From Streptomyces sp. NBC_01551 (GTDB taxonomy: Bacteria; Actinomycetota; Actinomycetes; Streptomycetales; Streptomycetaceae), in the NCBI RefSeq assembly GCF_026339935.1, contig NZ_JAPEPX010000001.1, positions 1,408,501-1,472,500 of the forward strand: a stretch of DNA of 64,000 nt, read 5' to 3'. Under the pieces are notes generated by a model, which searched no databases, was not told the origin of the DNA, and saw nothing but the letters and a program-made list of their open reading frames with translations. Numbering within the stretch: position 1 is the first letter of the stretch; each line of letters starts with the position of its first letter. Shown here piece by piece: positions 16,943 to 29,532 of this stretch. The position numbers and the translations under genes are program-made.

Positions 16943-17791
16943 ATGAACCAAGAGGACTACGCCCCCGAAGAAGCGTACGAAGCCGACGATGCCTCCGGCG
17001 ACGACTCCGAGGCCACGCGGCGTGACGCGGACGACGCGGAGAGCAGCCGGGCGAGCCGCGGCTGGTGGGACCGCAACGCCGACGAGTACCAGAGCGAGCA
17101 CGGGGCGTTCCTCGGCGACGACCGCTTCGTCTGGGGGCCCGAGGGCCTGGACGAGGCGGAGGCCGCGCTGCTCGGCCCGGCGGCCTCCCTCAAGGGCAAG
17201 GACGTCCTGGAGATCGGCGCCGGCGCCGCGCAGTGCTCGCGCTGGCTGGCCGCCCAGGGCGCCCGCCCGGTGGCCCTGGACCTCTCGCACCGCCAGCTCC
17301 AGCACGCCCTGCGCATCGGCGACGACGTCCCGCTGGTCGAGGCCGACGCCGGGAGGCTGCCGTTCCGCGACGGCTCCTTCGACCTGGCCTGCTCCGCGTA
17401 CGGGGCCGTCCCCTTCGTCGCGGACCCCGTCAACGTGATGCGCGAGGTGCGCCGCGTCCTGCGCCCCGGCGGCCGCTGGGTCTTCTCCGTGACCCACCCC
17501 GTCCGCTGGGCCTTCCCCGACGAGCCCGGCCCCGAGGGGCTGTCCGTCGCCGCGTCCTACTTCGACCGGACCCCGTACGTGGAGCAGGACGAGCAGGGCC
17601 GCGCCGTGTACGTGGAGCACCACCGCACCCTGGGCGACCGGGTGCGCGACGTGGTGGCGGGCGGGTTCCGCCTGGTGGACCTGGTCGAGCCGGAGTGGCC
17701 CGCCTGGAACACCCAGGAGTGGGGCGGCTGGTCCCCGCTGCGCGGCAACCTGATCCCCGGTACCGCGATCTTCGTCTGCGAGAGGGACTGA
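16943..17791 (+). CDS. Class I SAM-dependent methyltransferase
   Basis: 282 residues. An acidic, probably disordered N-terminus of 35 residues leads into WWDRNADEYQSEHG and a Rossmann methyltransferase fold: motif I VLEIGAGAAQCSRWLA (near residue 90), VALDLS (motif II), ADAGRLPFRDGSFD (motif III/IV) and VRRVLRPGGRWVFSV. Substrate unknown; the arrangement is of the ubiE/small-molecule class. ATG start; hrpB begins 7 bp downstream of the stop, so the two likely form an operon. Confidence 0.9.
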   Translation: MNQEDYAPEEAYEADDASGDDSEATRRDADDAESSRASRGWWDRNADEYQSEHGAFLGDDRFVWGPEGLDEAEAALLGPAASLKGKDVLEIGAGAAQCSRWLAAQGARPVALDLSHRQLQHALRIGDDVPLVEADAGRLPFRDGSFDLACSAYGAVPFVADPVNVMREVRRVLRPGGRWVFSVTHPVRWAFPDEPGPEGLSVAASYFDRTPYVEQDEQGRAVYVEHHRTLGDRVRDVVAGGFRLVDLVEPEWPAWNTQEWGGWSPLRGNLIPGTAIFVCERD

Positions 17792-17798
17792 CCCCACC

Positions 17799-20555
17799 GT
17801 GACCGCGATCCGCCAGGCCGACCTCGACGCCCTTCCCGTACGGGAGGCCGTGCCCGCGCTGGTCTCGGCGCTGGACTCCCACGGCACGGCGGTGCTGTGC
17901 GCGCCGCCCGGCACCGGCAAGACCACGCTGGTGCCGCTGGTGCTGGCCGGGCTGGTGGGCGGCGGGCCCATCCGCCGGGTCGTGGTCGCCGAGCCCCGGC
18001 GGATCGCCGCCCGGGCGGCGGCGCGGCGGATGGCCTGGCTGCTGGGCGAGGCCGTCGGCGGTTCGGTGGGCTTCACGGTGCGCGGGGAGCGGGTGGCGGG
18101 GCCGGGGACGGTGGTCGAGGTGGTGACCACCGGGGTGCTGCTCCAGCGGTTGCAGCGCGACCAGGAGCTGTCCGGCGTCGACCTGGTGGTCCTGGACGAG
18201 TGCCACGAGCGGCACCTCGACGCCGATGCGGTCGCCGCGTTCCTCCTGGACGTACGGGAAACCCTGCGCCCTGAGCTGCGGCTGGTGGCGGCGTCGGCGA
18301 CGACCGACGCGGCCGGCTGGGCCCGGGTGCTCGGCGGGGCGCCGGTGGTGGAGGCCGCCGGGGTCTCGTACCCGGTGGAGACGGTGTGGGCGCCGCCGGC
18401 CCGGCCGGTGCGGCCGCCGCACGGGATGCGGGTGGATCCGGCGCAGCTGACGCACGTGGCCTCGGTGGTGCGGCGGGCGCTGGCGGAACGCCGCGGCGAT
18501 GTCCTGTGCTTCCTGCCCGGCGTGGGCGAGCTCGCCCGCGTCGCGGGGCAGCTGGGCGCGGTCGACGCGGAGGTGCTCCAGATCCACGGCCGGGCCCCGG
18601 CGGCCGTCCAGGAAGCGGCGCTGTCCGTGGCCGGGCACCGCAGGGTGATCCTGTCCACCGCGGTCGCGGAGTCGAGCCTGACCGTGCCGGGGGTACGGGT
18701 GGTGGTGGACTCGGGGCTGGCCCGGGAACCCCGGGTGGACCACGCGCGGGGTCTGGGCGCGCTGGCGACCGTACGGGCATCGCGCGCGGCCGGGCGCCAG
18801 CGGGCCGGGCGGGCGGGGCGCGAGGCGCCGGGGGCGGTGTACCGCTGCTGGTCGGAAGCGGAGGACGGCCGCCTGCCGGCGTTCCCGTCCCCCGAGATCC
18901 GGATCGCGGACCTGGCGCAGTTCGCGCTCCAGGCGGCGTGCTGGGGCGACCCGGACGCGGCCGGGCTGGCGCTGCTGGATCCGCCGCCCGCCGGGGCGAT
19001 GGCCGCGGCGCGGGAGGTGCTGGTCGCGGTGGGCGCGGTCGCGCCTGACGGCCGGGTCACCCCGCGGGGTGTGGCCATGGCCCGCCTCGGCCTGCATCCG
19101 CGCCTGGCCCGGGCGCTGCTGGACGGAGCCGCGGCCGTGGGCCCCCGGCGGGCGGCGGAGCTGGTGGCCCTGCTGAGCGAGGAGCCGCCGCGGGAGTACG
19201 GCGACGACCTGGCCGCCGCGTGGCGGCGGGCGCGGGCGGGCGGCGACGCGTATGCCGCCCGCTGGCGCACGGAAGCCGCTCGCCTGCGCCGGGCCGCCTC
19301 CGCCGGCCCTGCGGGGCCCTCCTCCGAACCCGGGGCCGCGCCCCCGGTGGGGGCCGCGCCTCCGGTGGGGGCCGCGCCTCCGGTGGGGGCCGCTCCCCCA
19401 CACCCGCGCGCCTCGAACGCCGGCGGGGCCGAACCGGCGCCGCGCACCGGCCGGCCCGCCGGCGACACCGGCGACACACTCGACGGCGCACAGGGACCGG
19501 CCTCGCCCCGTGCCCTCTCCGACGCGGCCGTACAGGCGACCGACGGGCGGGCGTCCGGGGGCGCAGCGCCCGGCGATGACGCCGCCGCCGGATTGGTGGC
19601 CGCGCTGGCGTTTCCCGAGCGGGTGGCGAAGGCCAAGGGGGAAGGGGCGTTCCTGATGGCCTCCGGGACCGCGGCCGAGCTCGGCGACGGGTCGCGGCTG
19701 CGCAGCGCGCCCTGGCTGGCCGTCGCCGTCGCGGACCGGGGCCCGCACGCCGCGTCCGCCCGGGTCCGCCTCGGCGCCGTCGTCGACGAGGACACCGCCC
19801 GCGAAGCCGCCGCGCACCTGCTCAGCGCGGCCGAAGAGGTCCGCTGGGAGGACGGCGACCTCGTCGCCCGCGCGGCGCAGCGGCTCGGGGCGATCGAGCT
19901 CTCCGTACGCCCGCTGAGGAACCCCGACCCGGACCTCGTCCGCTCCGCCCTCCTGGACGGCCTCCGCCGTGACGGCCTCGGCCTGCTGCGGTGGACCGCC
20001 GACGCGGGGGCGCTCCGGGCCCGGCTCGGCTTCCTGCACCGGACGCTCGGCGGCGCGTGGCCCGACGTAGCGGACGACGGGGCGCTGCTGGCGCGGGCCG
20101 ACGACTGGCTGGAGCCCGAGCTGTCCCGGGCCCGCCGCCGCGCGGACCTCGCCCGGATCGACGCCGGGCAGGCCCTGAACCGGCTGCTGCCCTGGGCCAC
20201 CGGCGAGGCCGCCCGGCTCGACGAGCTGGCCCCCGAACGGATCGAGGTGCCCAGCGGTTCCCGGATCCGGGTGGACTACTCGGCCGAGCACGGGCAGCCC
20301 GTACTGGCCGTGAAGCTCCAGGAGCTGTTCGGGCTGGCCGAGACCCCGAAGGTGGCCGGGGTGCCGGTCCTGGTGCACCTGCTGTCCCCGGCCGGGCGAC
20401 CCGCCGCCGTCACCGCCGACCTGGCCTCCTTCTGGCAGGGCGGCTACCGCGCCGTCCGCGCCGAGCTGCGCGGCCGCTACCCCAAGCACCCGTGGCCCGA
20501 GGACCCGGCGACCGCCGAGCCCACCCGGCACACCAACGCCCGCCTCAGGCGGTGA
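17799..20555 (+). CDS. hrpB: ATP-dependent RNA helicase HrpB
   Basis: 918 residues, DEAH/RHA-type helicase: motif I APPGTGKTTLVPL (about residue 35), motif II LDECHERH (about 130), motif III ASATTDA, and motif VI AGRAGREAPGAVYR. The conserved HrpB C-terminal domain follows (IDAGQALNRLLPWATGEAARL, then IRVDYSAEHGQPVLAVKLQELFG). A Pro/Ala/Gly-rich insertion near residues 505-600 includes three copies of GAAPPV encoded by an 18-bp tandem repeat. It unwinds RNA or remodels RNP; a defined target is not known in Streptomyces. GTG start. Its end overlaps the convergent DUF3068 gene by 11 bp. Confidence 0.95.
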   Translation: MTAIRQADLDALPVREAVPALVSALDSHGTAVLCAPPGTGKTTLVPLVLAGLVGGGPIRRVVVAEPRRIAARAAARRMAWLLGEAVGGSVGFTVRGERVAGPGTVVEVVTTGVLLQRLQRDQELSGVDLVVLDECHERHLDADAVAAFLLDVRETLRPELRLVAASATTDAAGWARVLGGAPVVEAAGVSYPVETVWAPPARPVRPPHGMRVDPAQLTHVASVVRRALAERRGDVLCFLPGVGELARVAGQLGAVDAEVLQIHGRAPAAVQEAALSVAGHRRVILSTAVAESSLTVPGVRVVVDSGLAREPRVDHARGLGALATVRASRAAGRQRAGRAGREAPGAVYRCWSEAEDGRLPAFPSPEIRIADLAQFALQAACWGDPDAAGLALLDPPPAGAMAAAREVLVAVGAVAPDGRVTPRGVAMARLGLHPRLARALLDGAAAVGPRRAAELVALLSEEPPREYGDDLAAAWRRARAGGDAYAARWRTEAARLRRAASAGPAGPSSEPGAAPPVGAAPPVGAAPPVGAAPPHPRASNAGGAEPAPRTGRPAGDTGDTLDGAQGPASPRALSDAAVQATDGRASGGAAPGDDAAAGLVAALAFPERVAKAKGEGAFLMASGTAAELGDGSRLRSAPWLAVAVADRGPHAASARVRLGAVVDEDTAREAAAHLLSAAEEVRWEDGDLVARAAQRLGAIELSVRPLRNPDPDLVRSALLDGLRRDGLGLLRWTADAGALRARLGFLHRTLGGAWPDVADDGALLARADDWLEPELSRARRRADLARIDAGQALNRLLPWATGEAARLDELAPERIEVPSGSRIRVDYSAEHGQPVLAVKLQELFGLAETPKVAGVPVLVHLLSPAGRPAAVTADLASFWQGGYRAVRAELRGRYPKHPWPEDPATAEPTRHTNARLRR
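19332..19385 (+). repeat. 18-bp tandem repeat inside hrpB
   Basis: Three adjacent copies (19332-19349, 19350-19367, 19368-19385) of an 18-bp unit, the last two identical and the first differing by one base, plus a decayed fourth. They stay in frame and encode repeated GAAPPV in the linker insertion. Confidence 0.95.
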
Positions 20556-21570
20556 GCCCCTCCCCGGAACCGGATCCGGAACCCGGCCCGGAACCGGCAC
20601 CGGCGCCGGCACCCGCCTCGCCCCGGCGGCCCCGCGCCTCCAGCCACAGCGCCAGCCCGAACAGCGCGAGCCCGCCGGCCGCGAGGCCGATCGGCGCGTA
20701 CGTGTGCAGCGCGAGCACCTTCGTACGGTTCGACCTGACCAGGTCGAGGGTGTACTCGGCGTAGTCCGCCCGCATCTTCACGTGCCCGGCGAAGACGGTG
20801 AGCTTGCCGTCGGGCGCGCCGGCCGCGATGCCGCCGCGCATCTCCTGCTCGATGACCTGCTCGGCGTTGACGGGCGCGCCGGTCACCGGGTCGACCCAGA
20901 ACATGGCCTTGACCTGGTACCAGAGGCTGGTGCCGGTGCTCTGCTCGAAGGTCGCCGGGTCGATGCCCTCGATCGGCATCTTCTTCGGCAGCGAGACCTT
21001 CGTCCAGGGCACGGTCTGCTCGTAGTAGTAGACCTCCATCCCCTTGTACGTGCGCGGGCCGACGTAGTGGATCGGCGAGGAGGTGCGGGTCTGCGCGTCG
21101 AAGTAGAGGTAGTCGCGCGGCTCGGTGAAGAACGGCCACTTGAACTCGATGCCCTCGCGCTTGACCGGGTCGCCGTCGACCATCTCGCCCGTGGCGTGCA
21201 CCGGGTCCTGGGTGTGGGCGTCGAAGATGTAGCGCTCGGGGATCTGGGAGACCATCTTCCCGTCCGGCCCGATGATGTGGGAGAGCGTGTCCCAGACGAC
21301 GACGTCCTTTCCGGCGCTCGCCTCTATCTCCTTCGACGCCTCCACGTTGCCCTTGAGGGTCTGGACGATCGTGACCTTGTCCACCTTCTTGGGCTGCATG
21401 CCGGCGGTGTAGTCGAGGAGGGTCGCGTCCTTCGCCTCCAGGACCATCTCCTGGTACTGGCTCGGCGGGATCTTGGCGAGCCTGGGGTACGCGTACCAGC
21501 GCAGCAGCGGCGCGAGGGCGGCGAGGAACACGGCGAAGGCGAGCAGGACGAGGCTGGCGGTGCGTCTCAA
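20545..21570 (-). CDS. DUF3068 domain membrane protein (PorA-like family)
   Basis: 341 residues. An N-terminal transmembrane helix (about 5-25), a large extracellular beta-rich domain with DUF3068 features (TLLDYTAGMQPKKVDKVTIV, VVWDTLSHIIGPDGK, REGIEFKWPFFTEPRDYLYFD given in part), and a second helix near residue 305 before a Gly/Ser-rich tail. The start is a TTG at 21570: GAGGAGG lies 7-9 bases upstream and the signal helix begins at once, whereas no ATG or GTG in frame has a site nearby. Role unknown; the family is described as membrane-associated and mycolata-linked. Confidence 0.85.
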   Translation of the reverse strand: MRRTASLVLLAFAVFLAALAPLLRWYAYPRLAKIPPSQYQEMVLEAKDATLLDYTAGMQPKKVDKVTIVQTLKGNVEASKEIEASAGKDVVVWDTLSHIIGPDGKMVSQIPERYIFDAHTQDPVHATGEMVDGDPVKREGIEFKWPFFTEPRDYLYFDAQTRTSSPIHYVGPRTYKGMEVYYYEQTVPWTKVSLPKKMPIEGIDPATFEQSTGTSLWYQVKAMFWVDPVTGAPVNAEQVIEQEMRGGIAAGAPDGKLTVFAGHVKMRADYAEYTLDLVRSNRTKVLALHTYAPIGLAAGGLALFGLALWLEARGRRGEAGAGAGAGSGPGSGSGSGEGLTA

Positions 21571-21583
21571 GGCCGGGCCTCCT

Positions 21584-21724
21584 CTACTGTCCGGGCGCGC
21601 TGGGCGCGGTGGTGAGCAGGGGCTTGGGCGAGGTCTTGCCTTCGGGCGCCCCGAGCGCCGCGACGGCGAACACGAGGGCCAGCGCGGCGGCAAGCCCGAT
21701 GGCGGCGGCGATGAATGCGCGCAT
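21584..21724 (-). CDS. SPW_0924-family micro-protein
   Basis: 46 residues: a single hydrophobic helix (residues 4-25) followed by GAPEGKTSPKPLLTTAPS. This is the typical look of the SPW_0924 family, short one-pass or secreted proteins found across Streptomyces. ATG at 21724 has GGAGG 7-8 bases upstream. It lies 13 bp upstream of the TTG start of the DUF3068 gene on the same strand, so the two are probably one operon and may interact at the membrane (inference). Confidence 0.8.
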   Translation of the reverse strand: MRAFIAAAIGLAAALALVFAVAALGAPEGKTSPKPLLTTAPSAPGQ

Positions 21725-21901
21725 GCCGGGGCCTCCGGAATCTGATTGGGCGTCAGGGCGGAGCCGCACCGTAGCAACGCGGGGCGGAGATGAGAACCGT
21801 CTGCGCCCCCGATCACGGGGAACCGGCGCTGACCTGCGGTGCGGACCACGGGCGCGGGGCTCGGGGCGCCGGGACCGGCACCCGCGGGCCCCGGGACCAC
21901 G

Positions 21902-21929
21902 ACGGCCCGCCGGTTCTTCGGCGGGCCGT
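21902..21929 (-). terminator. Terminator of the transglycosylase gene
   Basis: Perfect 11-bp stem (ACGGCCCGCCG and complement) with the 6-nt loop GTTCTT, 26 bp past the stop at 21955. Confidence 0.75.
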
Positions 21930-21954
21930 TGGGCTGCTCGATGGGCTCCCCCCG

Positions 21955-23250
21955 CTACGGGGCCTTGGTCGCGCCGGTGGGCGTGGGGGACGCGGACGGC
22001 TTGCGGGTGGCCGTGGGGCTCGGGGCGGACGTGGGAGTCGGCCGCGCGCTCGCCGTCGGCGAGGGCGTCGCCGTCGCCGTGGGACTCGGAGTCGGCGTGG
22101 GGGTGGGCGTCGGGGTCGGGGTCGGAGTCGGCTTCGGATCCGGCGTCGGCGTGGGCTTCGGGGTGGGCTTCGGGGTGGGCTTCGGGTCCGGCGTCGGGGT
22201 CGGCTTCGGGTCCGGAGTCGAGGTCGGCTTCGGGGTGGGTGTGGGCACCGGCGTCGGCGTCGGGCTCGGGGACGGCTTGGAGCTCGGGGACGGCTTCGGC
22301 GCCGGCTTCGGCGCCTCCGGGGCGGAGCCGCCCGGGCTGTTCGGGACCTCGTACGCGCCCTTGAGGTAGTACGTGAACCAGGACCGCACCGTCCTCAGGT
22401 ACTCCCCGGACCGGTTGTACGACAGCACAGCCCGGTCCAGGTCGGCGCCCACCCGCAGGTCCCGGCTCCCCGCGCACAGGTAGCGCCCGGCCGCGAGGGC
22501 CGCGTCGTGGACGTTGTTCGGGTTGCGCCGGCCGTCGCCGTCCGCGTCCTGGCCCCACGCCGCCCACGTGGACGGGATGAACTGCATCGGCCCGACCGCC
22601 CGGTCGTACACCGGGTCCCCGTCGTACGCCCCGCCGTCCGTGTCCCGGATGTTCGCGAAGCCGTTGCCGTCGAGTACGGGTCCCAGGATCGGCCGCAGGG
22701 TGGTTCCGGCGGCGTCCACCCGGCCGCCGCGCGCCTGCCCGGACTCGACCTTGCCGATCGCGGCGAGCAGCTGCCAGCGCAGCCCGCATCCGGGGTCGCT
22801 CCCCCCGACCGCCTTCTCCGCGCCCCGGTACGCGGCCAGCACGGTGGCCGGTATCCCCTGCGCGCCCTCCCCGGCGCCCGTGACCACCACCTCGTCGGCC
22901 GGCCGTTCCCGCTCCACCGCCGGGACCGGCCGAGTCGGCGCCACCGACGGCTGCGTCGACTGCGTCGTCGACGGGGCGGGGCTCACCGGCGGGAGTTCCG
23001 CGAGGTAGCTGCCGTCCCCGCCCGCCCCACCGGCTCCTTCGGGCGGCGCGGCCTGTGCCTGGGCCGCCGCGACGAGGTCCGCGCGGCCGGCGGCCGGGCC
23101 CTGCGAGGCGGTCACCGCGGCCACCACCAGCGCGGAGATCACGGCGGCGGACCCGCCCCTGCGCAGCCTGCGTACGTACCGAGCCGAAAGACGAGCCGAA
23201 CCACGAGCCGAAACACGAGCCGCACCGCGAGCCGATATCCGAGCCGGCAT
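21955..23250 (-). CDS. Secreted lytic murein transglycosylase with Pro/Thr-rich tail
   Basis: 431 residues. An Arg/Ala/Ser-rich N-terminus built from repeats of ARxSARG precedes the signal helix (about residues 33-50). The SLT-like catalytic domain (about 125-290) shows [18 protein letters not shown] with the catalytic Glu of VESG, then [19 protein letters not shown] and [19 protein letters not shown]. It cleaves the glycan of peptidoglycan, forming anhydro-muramic ends. The last 130 residues are PT/PTPKP repeats, likely wall-spanning. The ATG at 23250 was kept; a later start would shorten the repeat run. Confidence 0.9.
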   Translation of the reverse strand: MPARISARGAARVSARGSARLSARYVRRLRRGGSAAVISALVVAAVTASQGPAAGRADLVAAAQAQAAPPEGAGGAGGDGSYLAELPPVSPAPSTTQSTQPSVAPTRPVPAVERERPADEVVVTGAGEGAQGIPATVLAAYRGAEKAVGGSDPGCGLRWQLLAAIGKVESGQARGGRVDAAGTTLRPILGPVLDGNGFANIRDTDGGAYDGDPVYDRAVGPMQFIPSTWAAWGQDADGDGRRNPNNVHDAALAAGRYLCAGSRDLRVGADLDRAVLSYNRSGEYLRTVRSWFTYYLKGAYEVPNSPGGSAPEAPKPAPKPSPSSKPSPSPTPTPVPTPTPKPTSTPDPKPTPTPDPKPTPKPTPKPTPTPDPKPTPTPTPTPTPTPTPSPTATATPSPTASARPTPTSAPSPTATRKPSASPTPTGATKAP

Positions 23251-23444
23251 GGGCCGGACCCCCTCCCTCTCGACGTCCGCGTGACCCTACGTCAACTCCC
23301 TGTGCACAGCACGCATTCGTCCGCGGATTTCACGACTTCCCCACGTCTCGCGCAGGTCACGCATACTGTCCGGACCCGTTCGAGACGCAATGGGCCGAAG
23401 TAGGGAACGCCTGAAGAAGGCCCCGGACAGCCAGGAGAGGCGCC

Positions 23445-24311
23445 ATGCCGTTCACCCTCAGCCATGCGGCCGCCGTGCTGCCGGCGATCCGCCGGACCGG
23501 CCGCGCGCGCGGGCCGCTGGTCGCCTCGGCGCTCGTCCTCGGCTCCTTCGCGCCGGACACGTTCTACTTCCTGGACGCCGTCGTCGAGGGCGTCATGGGG
23601 TACGGCGAATTCACGCACTCCCTCACCGGCGTGGTGACGGCGGACGCCGCGCTCACCGCCGCCCTCGTGGCGTGCTGGCTGCTGCTGCGCGAGCCGCTGG
23701 TCGCGCTGCTGCCGCCCGCCTGGCGGGGCAGGGTGCACACCCTCGTGCGCGGCGAGGACTGGCGCACCCGCCGACTGCCCTCGCTGGCGCTCTGGTTCTA
23801 CCTCTCGGCGGTCATCGGCTCGCTGACGCACGTCATATGGGACAGCTTCACGCACCTGGACCGGTGGGGCACCAACGCCCTGCCCGACCTCGGCCGGCCG
23901 CTCGCCTTCGGCCTGCCCCTCTACACGTTCCTCCAGTACGGCAGTTCGGCGCTGGCCGCCTGCGCCCTGGCCTGGTTCGCGGGGACGGCGCTGCGCCGGC
24001 TGCCGCGCTCGTCGGCGGCCGCGTCCGTGCCGGTGCTCGGCCGTACGGAAACCCTTGCCGCGATCGCCCTGCTGCTGGTGTGCGTGGGGGCGGGCGTGAC
24101 GATGCGCGTGATCCGCTTCTTCACGTTCTTCGACCGCATCCGCACCCCGCTCGACATCGTCCCGACGGTCTGCTTCGGCGCGGGCGCCGGTCTCGCCGTG
24201 GGCCTGCTGCTCTACGGGACCCTCGTCCGCCTCCGCCACCGCCGCCGCCACGGCGATCACGGGAGCGACCGCGAGGCCGACGACACGCGAACGCCCGTCC
24301 CCACCGCATAG
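23445..24311 (+). CDS. DUF4184 family membrane protein
   Basis: 288 residues. The N-terminus MPFTLSHAAAVLP with SFAPDTFYF is the DUF4184 signature, and IWDSFTHLDRWG follows near residue 130. Four or five hydrophobic helices are visible (about 25-45, 70-90, 117-133, 170-190, 205-225, 245-265). His and Asp residues at these positions recall membrane-bound zinc-dependent hydrolase-like (YdjM) proteins; no activity is established. Ribosome site AGGAGAGG. Confidence 0.85.
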   Translation: MPFTLSHAAAVLPAIRRTGRARGPLVASALVLGSFAPDTFYFLDAVVEGVMGYGEFTHSLTGVVTADAALTAALVACWLLLREPLVALLPPAWRGRVHTLVRGEDWRTRRLPSLALWFYLSAVIGSLTHVIWDSFTHLDRWGTNALPDLGRPLAFGLPLYTFLQYGSSALAACALAWFAGTALRRLPRSSAAASVPVLGRTETLAAIALLLVCVGAGVTMRVIRFFTFFDRIRTPLDIVPTVCFGAGAGLAVGLLLYGTLVRLRHRRRHGDHGSDREADDTRTPVPTA

Positions 24312-24323
24312 CGGGGACGGGCG
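24292..24323. terminator. Bidirectional terminator between DUF4184 gene and polA
   Basis: Perfect 11-bp stem CGCCCGTCCCC with complement and 10-nt loop, covering the stop of the DUF4184 gene and 26 bp past the polA stop; serves the two convergent genes. Confidence 0.75.
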
Positions 24324-24349
24324 CTGCCACTGCCGAAGCGGTACGGGGA

Positions 24350-27070
24350 TCAGTGCGCGGCGGACTCCCAGTCGGGCCCGACGCCCACGGACACGTCCAG
24401 CGGGGCACGGAGCTCGACGGCGGCGCCCATCTCGCGGCGCACCAGCTCCTCCACCTTCTTCCGCTCGCCCGGGGCGATCTCCAGCACGATTTCGTCGTGG
24501 ACCTGGAGCAGCATCCGCGACGTCAGCCCGGCCTCGGTGATCGCCTTGTCCACGCGCAGCATCGCGACCTTCACGATGTCGGCGGCGGTGCCCTGGATCG
24601 GGGCGTTCAGCGCCATCCGCTCGGCGGCCTCGCGGCGCAGCCGGTTGTCGCTGTTGAGGTCGGGCAGGTAGCGGCGGCGGCCGAGCACGGTCTCGGTGTA
24701 GCCGGTGGCTCGGGCCTCCTCCACGACGCGCTGGAGGTAGTCCCGCACGCCGCCGAAGCGCTCGAAGAACGTCTCCATCAGACCGCGCGCCTCGCCCGGG
24801 TCGATGTTCAGCTGCTGGGAGAGACCGAACGCGGACAGCCCGTACGCCAGGCCGTACGACATGGCCTTGATCTTGCGGCGCATCTCGGCGTCGACCTCGG
24901 AGCGCTCCACACCGAACACCTGGGAGGCGACGGTGGTGTGCAGGTCCTCGCCGGACAGGAACGCCTCGATCAGGCCCTCGTCCTCGGAGAGGTGGGCCAT
25001 GACGCGCAGCTCGATCTGGCTGTAGTCGGCGGTCATCAGGGACTCGAAGCCCTCGCCGACGACGAAGCCGCGGCGGATCGCCCGGCCCTCGTCGGTGCGC
25101 ACCGGCACGTTCTGCAGGTTGGGGTCGGTGGACGACAGCCGGCCGGTCGCGGCGACGATCTGGCTGAAGCTGGTGTGCACCCGGCCGTCGGCGCCGATCG
25201 TCTTGACCAGGCCCTCGACGGTGACGCGCAGCTTGGCCTGCTCCCGGTGCCGCAGCATGATCACCGGCAGTTCGTGGTCGGTCTGCGTGGCCAGCCAGGC
25301 CAGCGCGTCCGCGTCCGTGGTGTAACCGGTCTTCGTCTTCTTCGTCTTCGGCAGGTCCAGCTCGCCGAAGAACACCTCCTGGAGCTGCTTGGGCGAGCCG
25401 AGGTTGAACTCGTGCCCGACCGCCGCGTGCGCCTCCTTCACCGCCTGCTGCACGGCTCCGGCGAACTGCTGCTCCATGGCCTCCAGATGGTCGCGGTCGG
25501 CGGCGATGCCGGCCCGCTCCATCCGCGCGAGCAGCTCGGAGGTGGGCAGCTCCATGTCGTGGAGCAGCTCGGCCGCGCCGACCTCGGCGAGCCGGCCGTT
25601 GAAGGCCTCGCCCAGGTCCAGGACCGCGCGGGCCTGCGCCATCAGCGCCTCCGCCTCGGCCGTGTCATCGGCGCCGAACGCCAGCTGGCCGTCCTGCGCG
25701 GCGGGCTGCAGCTCACGGTGCAGGTACTCCATGGACAGCACGTCCAGCGCGAAGGAGCGGCGGCCCGGCTTGACCAGGTACGCGGCGAGCGCCGTGTCCA
25801 TGGCGACACCGGCCAGCGTCCAGCCGTGCTCCGGGAAGACCCGCATCAGGCCCTTGGCGTTGTGCACCACCTTCGGCTTCGACGCGTCCGCCGCCCAGGC
25901 CGCGAAAGCCCGCTCGTCGGCCTCGTCCAGCCCCGACGGCTCGAACCAGGCGGCGGCCCCGCCGGCCGAGGCCAGCGCGATCTCGCTGACGTTGCCCTGG
26001 CCCAGCGCCCAGCTGTCCACGGTGGAGATGCCGAGCGGCGCACCCGCGTGGGCCTGGAGCCACGGCGCGAGCTCGCCCGCGCCCAGCACCGACCCGTCCA
26101 GCTCCACACCCGCCACCGGAGCGGGCGCCTCCTCCTCGGCCGCGCCCGGGTCCACGGCCAGCAGCCGCTCCCGCAGCGAGGCGTTGCGGATCTCCAGCAC
26201 ATCCAGCACACCGGTGACGGCCGAGCGGTCGTAGGGGGCGCGCAGCAGATCGGCTGGCGTCTTGTCCAGCTCCACGTCCTTGACCATCTCGGTCAGGACC
26301 CGGTTCAGCTTCACGGCCTCCAGGTGGTCGCGGAAGTTCTGCCCGGCCTTGCCCTTGACCTCCTCGGCGCGCTCCACCAGCTCCGCGAACGACCCGAACT
26401 GGGTGATCCACTTGGCCGCCGTCTTCTCGCCGACGCCCGGGATGCCCGGCAGGTTGTCCGACGGGTCGCCGCGCAGCGCCGCGAAGTCCGGGTACTGCTG
26501 CGGGGTGAGCCCGTACTTCTCCTCGACCTTCTGCGGCGTGAACCGGGTCAGCTCGGAGACGCCCTTGGTCGGGTACAGCACGGTGGTGTGCTCGGAGACG
26601 AGCTGGAAGGAGTCCCGGTCACCCGTGACGATCAGCACGTCGAAACCGAGCGCCTCCGCCTGCGTGGCCAGCGTCGCGATCACGTCGTCGGCCTCGAAGC
26701 CGTCGACCGCGAACCGCGGCACGCTCATCGCGTCGAGGAGCTCGCCGATCAGCTCGACCTGCCCCTTGAACTCGTCAGGGGTCTTCGAACGGTTCGCCTT
26801 GTACTCGGGGAACTCCGTCGAACGCCACGTCTTGCGGGACACGTCGAACGCCACCGCGAAGTGCGTGGGCGCCTCGTCGCGCAGCGTGTTCGCCAGCATC
26901 GACGCGAAGCCGTAGATGGCGTTCGTCGGCTGGCCGCCCGCGGTCGTGAAGTTCTCCGCGGGCAGCGCGAAGAACGCCCGGTACGCCAGGGAGTGCCCGT
27001 CCATGAGCATCAGGCGGGGGCGGTCCGCTGCGGTCGTCTGGTCGGTCTTCTTCGATGCTTTCTCTGCCAC
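24350..27070 (-). CDS. polA: DNA polymerase I
   Basis: 906 residues. Domains in order: 5'-3' exonuclease (about 20-310, [36 protein letters not shown]), a degenerate 3'-5' exonuclease (about 330-510), and the polymerase (520-906) with motif [15 protein letters not shown], the O-helix [10 protein letters not shown] and motif [12 protein letters not shown]. The acidic residues needed for proofreading (E. coli Asp355, Glu357, Asp424) are not evident; the corresponding segments read TVDSWALG and HNAKGLM. So it fills gaps and removes primers but probably cannot proofread. GTG start at 27070. Confidence 0.97.
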   Translation of the reverse strand: MAEKASKKTDQTTAADRPRLMLMDGHSLAYRAFFALPAENFTTAGGQPTNAIYGFASMLANTLRDEAPTHFAVAFDVSRKTWRSTEFPEYKANRSKTPDEFKGQVELIGELLDAMSVPRFAVDGFEADDVIATLATQAEALGFDVLIVTGDRDSFQLVSEHTTVLYPTKGVSELTRFTPQKVEEKYGLTPQQYPDFAALRGDPSDNLPGIPGVGEKTAAKWITQFGSFAELVERAEEVKGKAGQNFRDHLEAVKLNRVLTEMVKDVELDKTPADLLRAPYDRSAVTGVLDVLEIRNASLRERLLAVDPGAAEEEAPAPVAGVELDGSVLGAGELAPWLQAHAGAPLGISTVDSWALGQGNVSEIALASAGGAAAWFEPSGLDEADERAFAAWAADASKPKVVHNAKGLMRVFPEHGWTLAGVAMDTALAAYLVKPGRRSFALDVLSMEYLHRELQPAAQDGQLAFGADDTAEAEALMAQARAVLDLGEAFNGRLAEVGAAELLHDMELPTSELLARMERAGIAADRDHLEAMEQQFAGAVQQAVKEAHAAVGHEFNLGSPKQLQEVFFGELDLPKTKKTKTGYTTDADALAWLATQTDHELPVIMLRHREQAKLRVTVEGLVKTIGADGRVHTSFSQIVAATGRLSSTDPNLQNVPVRTDEGRAIRRGFVVGEGFESLMTADYSQIELRVMAHLSEDEGLIEAFLSGEDLHTTVASQVFGVERSEVDAEMRRKIKAMSYGLAYGLSAFGLSQQLNIDPGEARGLMETFFERFGGVRDYLQRVVEEARATGYTETVLGRRRYLPDLNSDNRLRREAAERMALNAPIQGTAADIVKVAMLRVDKAITEAGLTSRMLLQVHDEIVLEIAPGERKKVEELVRREMGAAVELRAPLDVSVGVGPDWESAAH

Positions 27071-27206
27071 GCCCCCGATCCTAGGCGGCCCCACCGACAA
27101 TTCCGGCGTCGGAGATCTCCGCAGGGCGTGACAGGATCGTCGGACGCGTACGCGAAGACGCGCGGCGGCCGCCGCTGCGATGCTCGACTGCTCGAAGGGG
27201 AGCGAC

Positions 27207-29477
<2,271 letters not shown>

Positions 29478-29532
29478 TAGAACGACCCCAGGACAAGATG
29501 GTTAACGAACGTTGACGAACGGAGCCGGCCCC

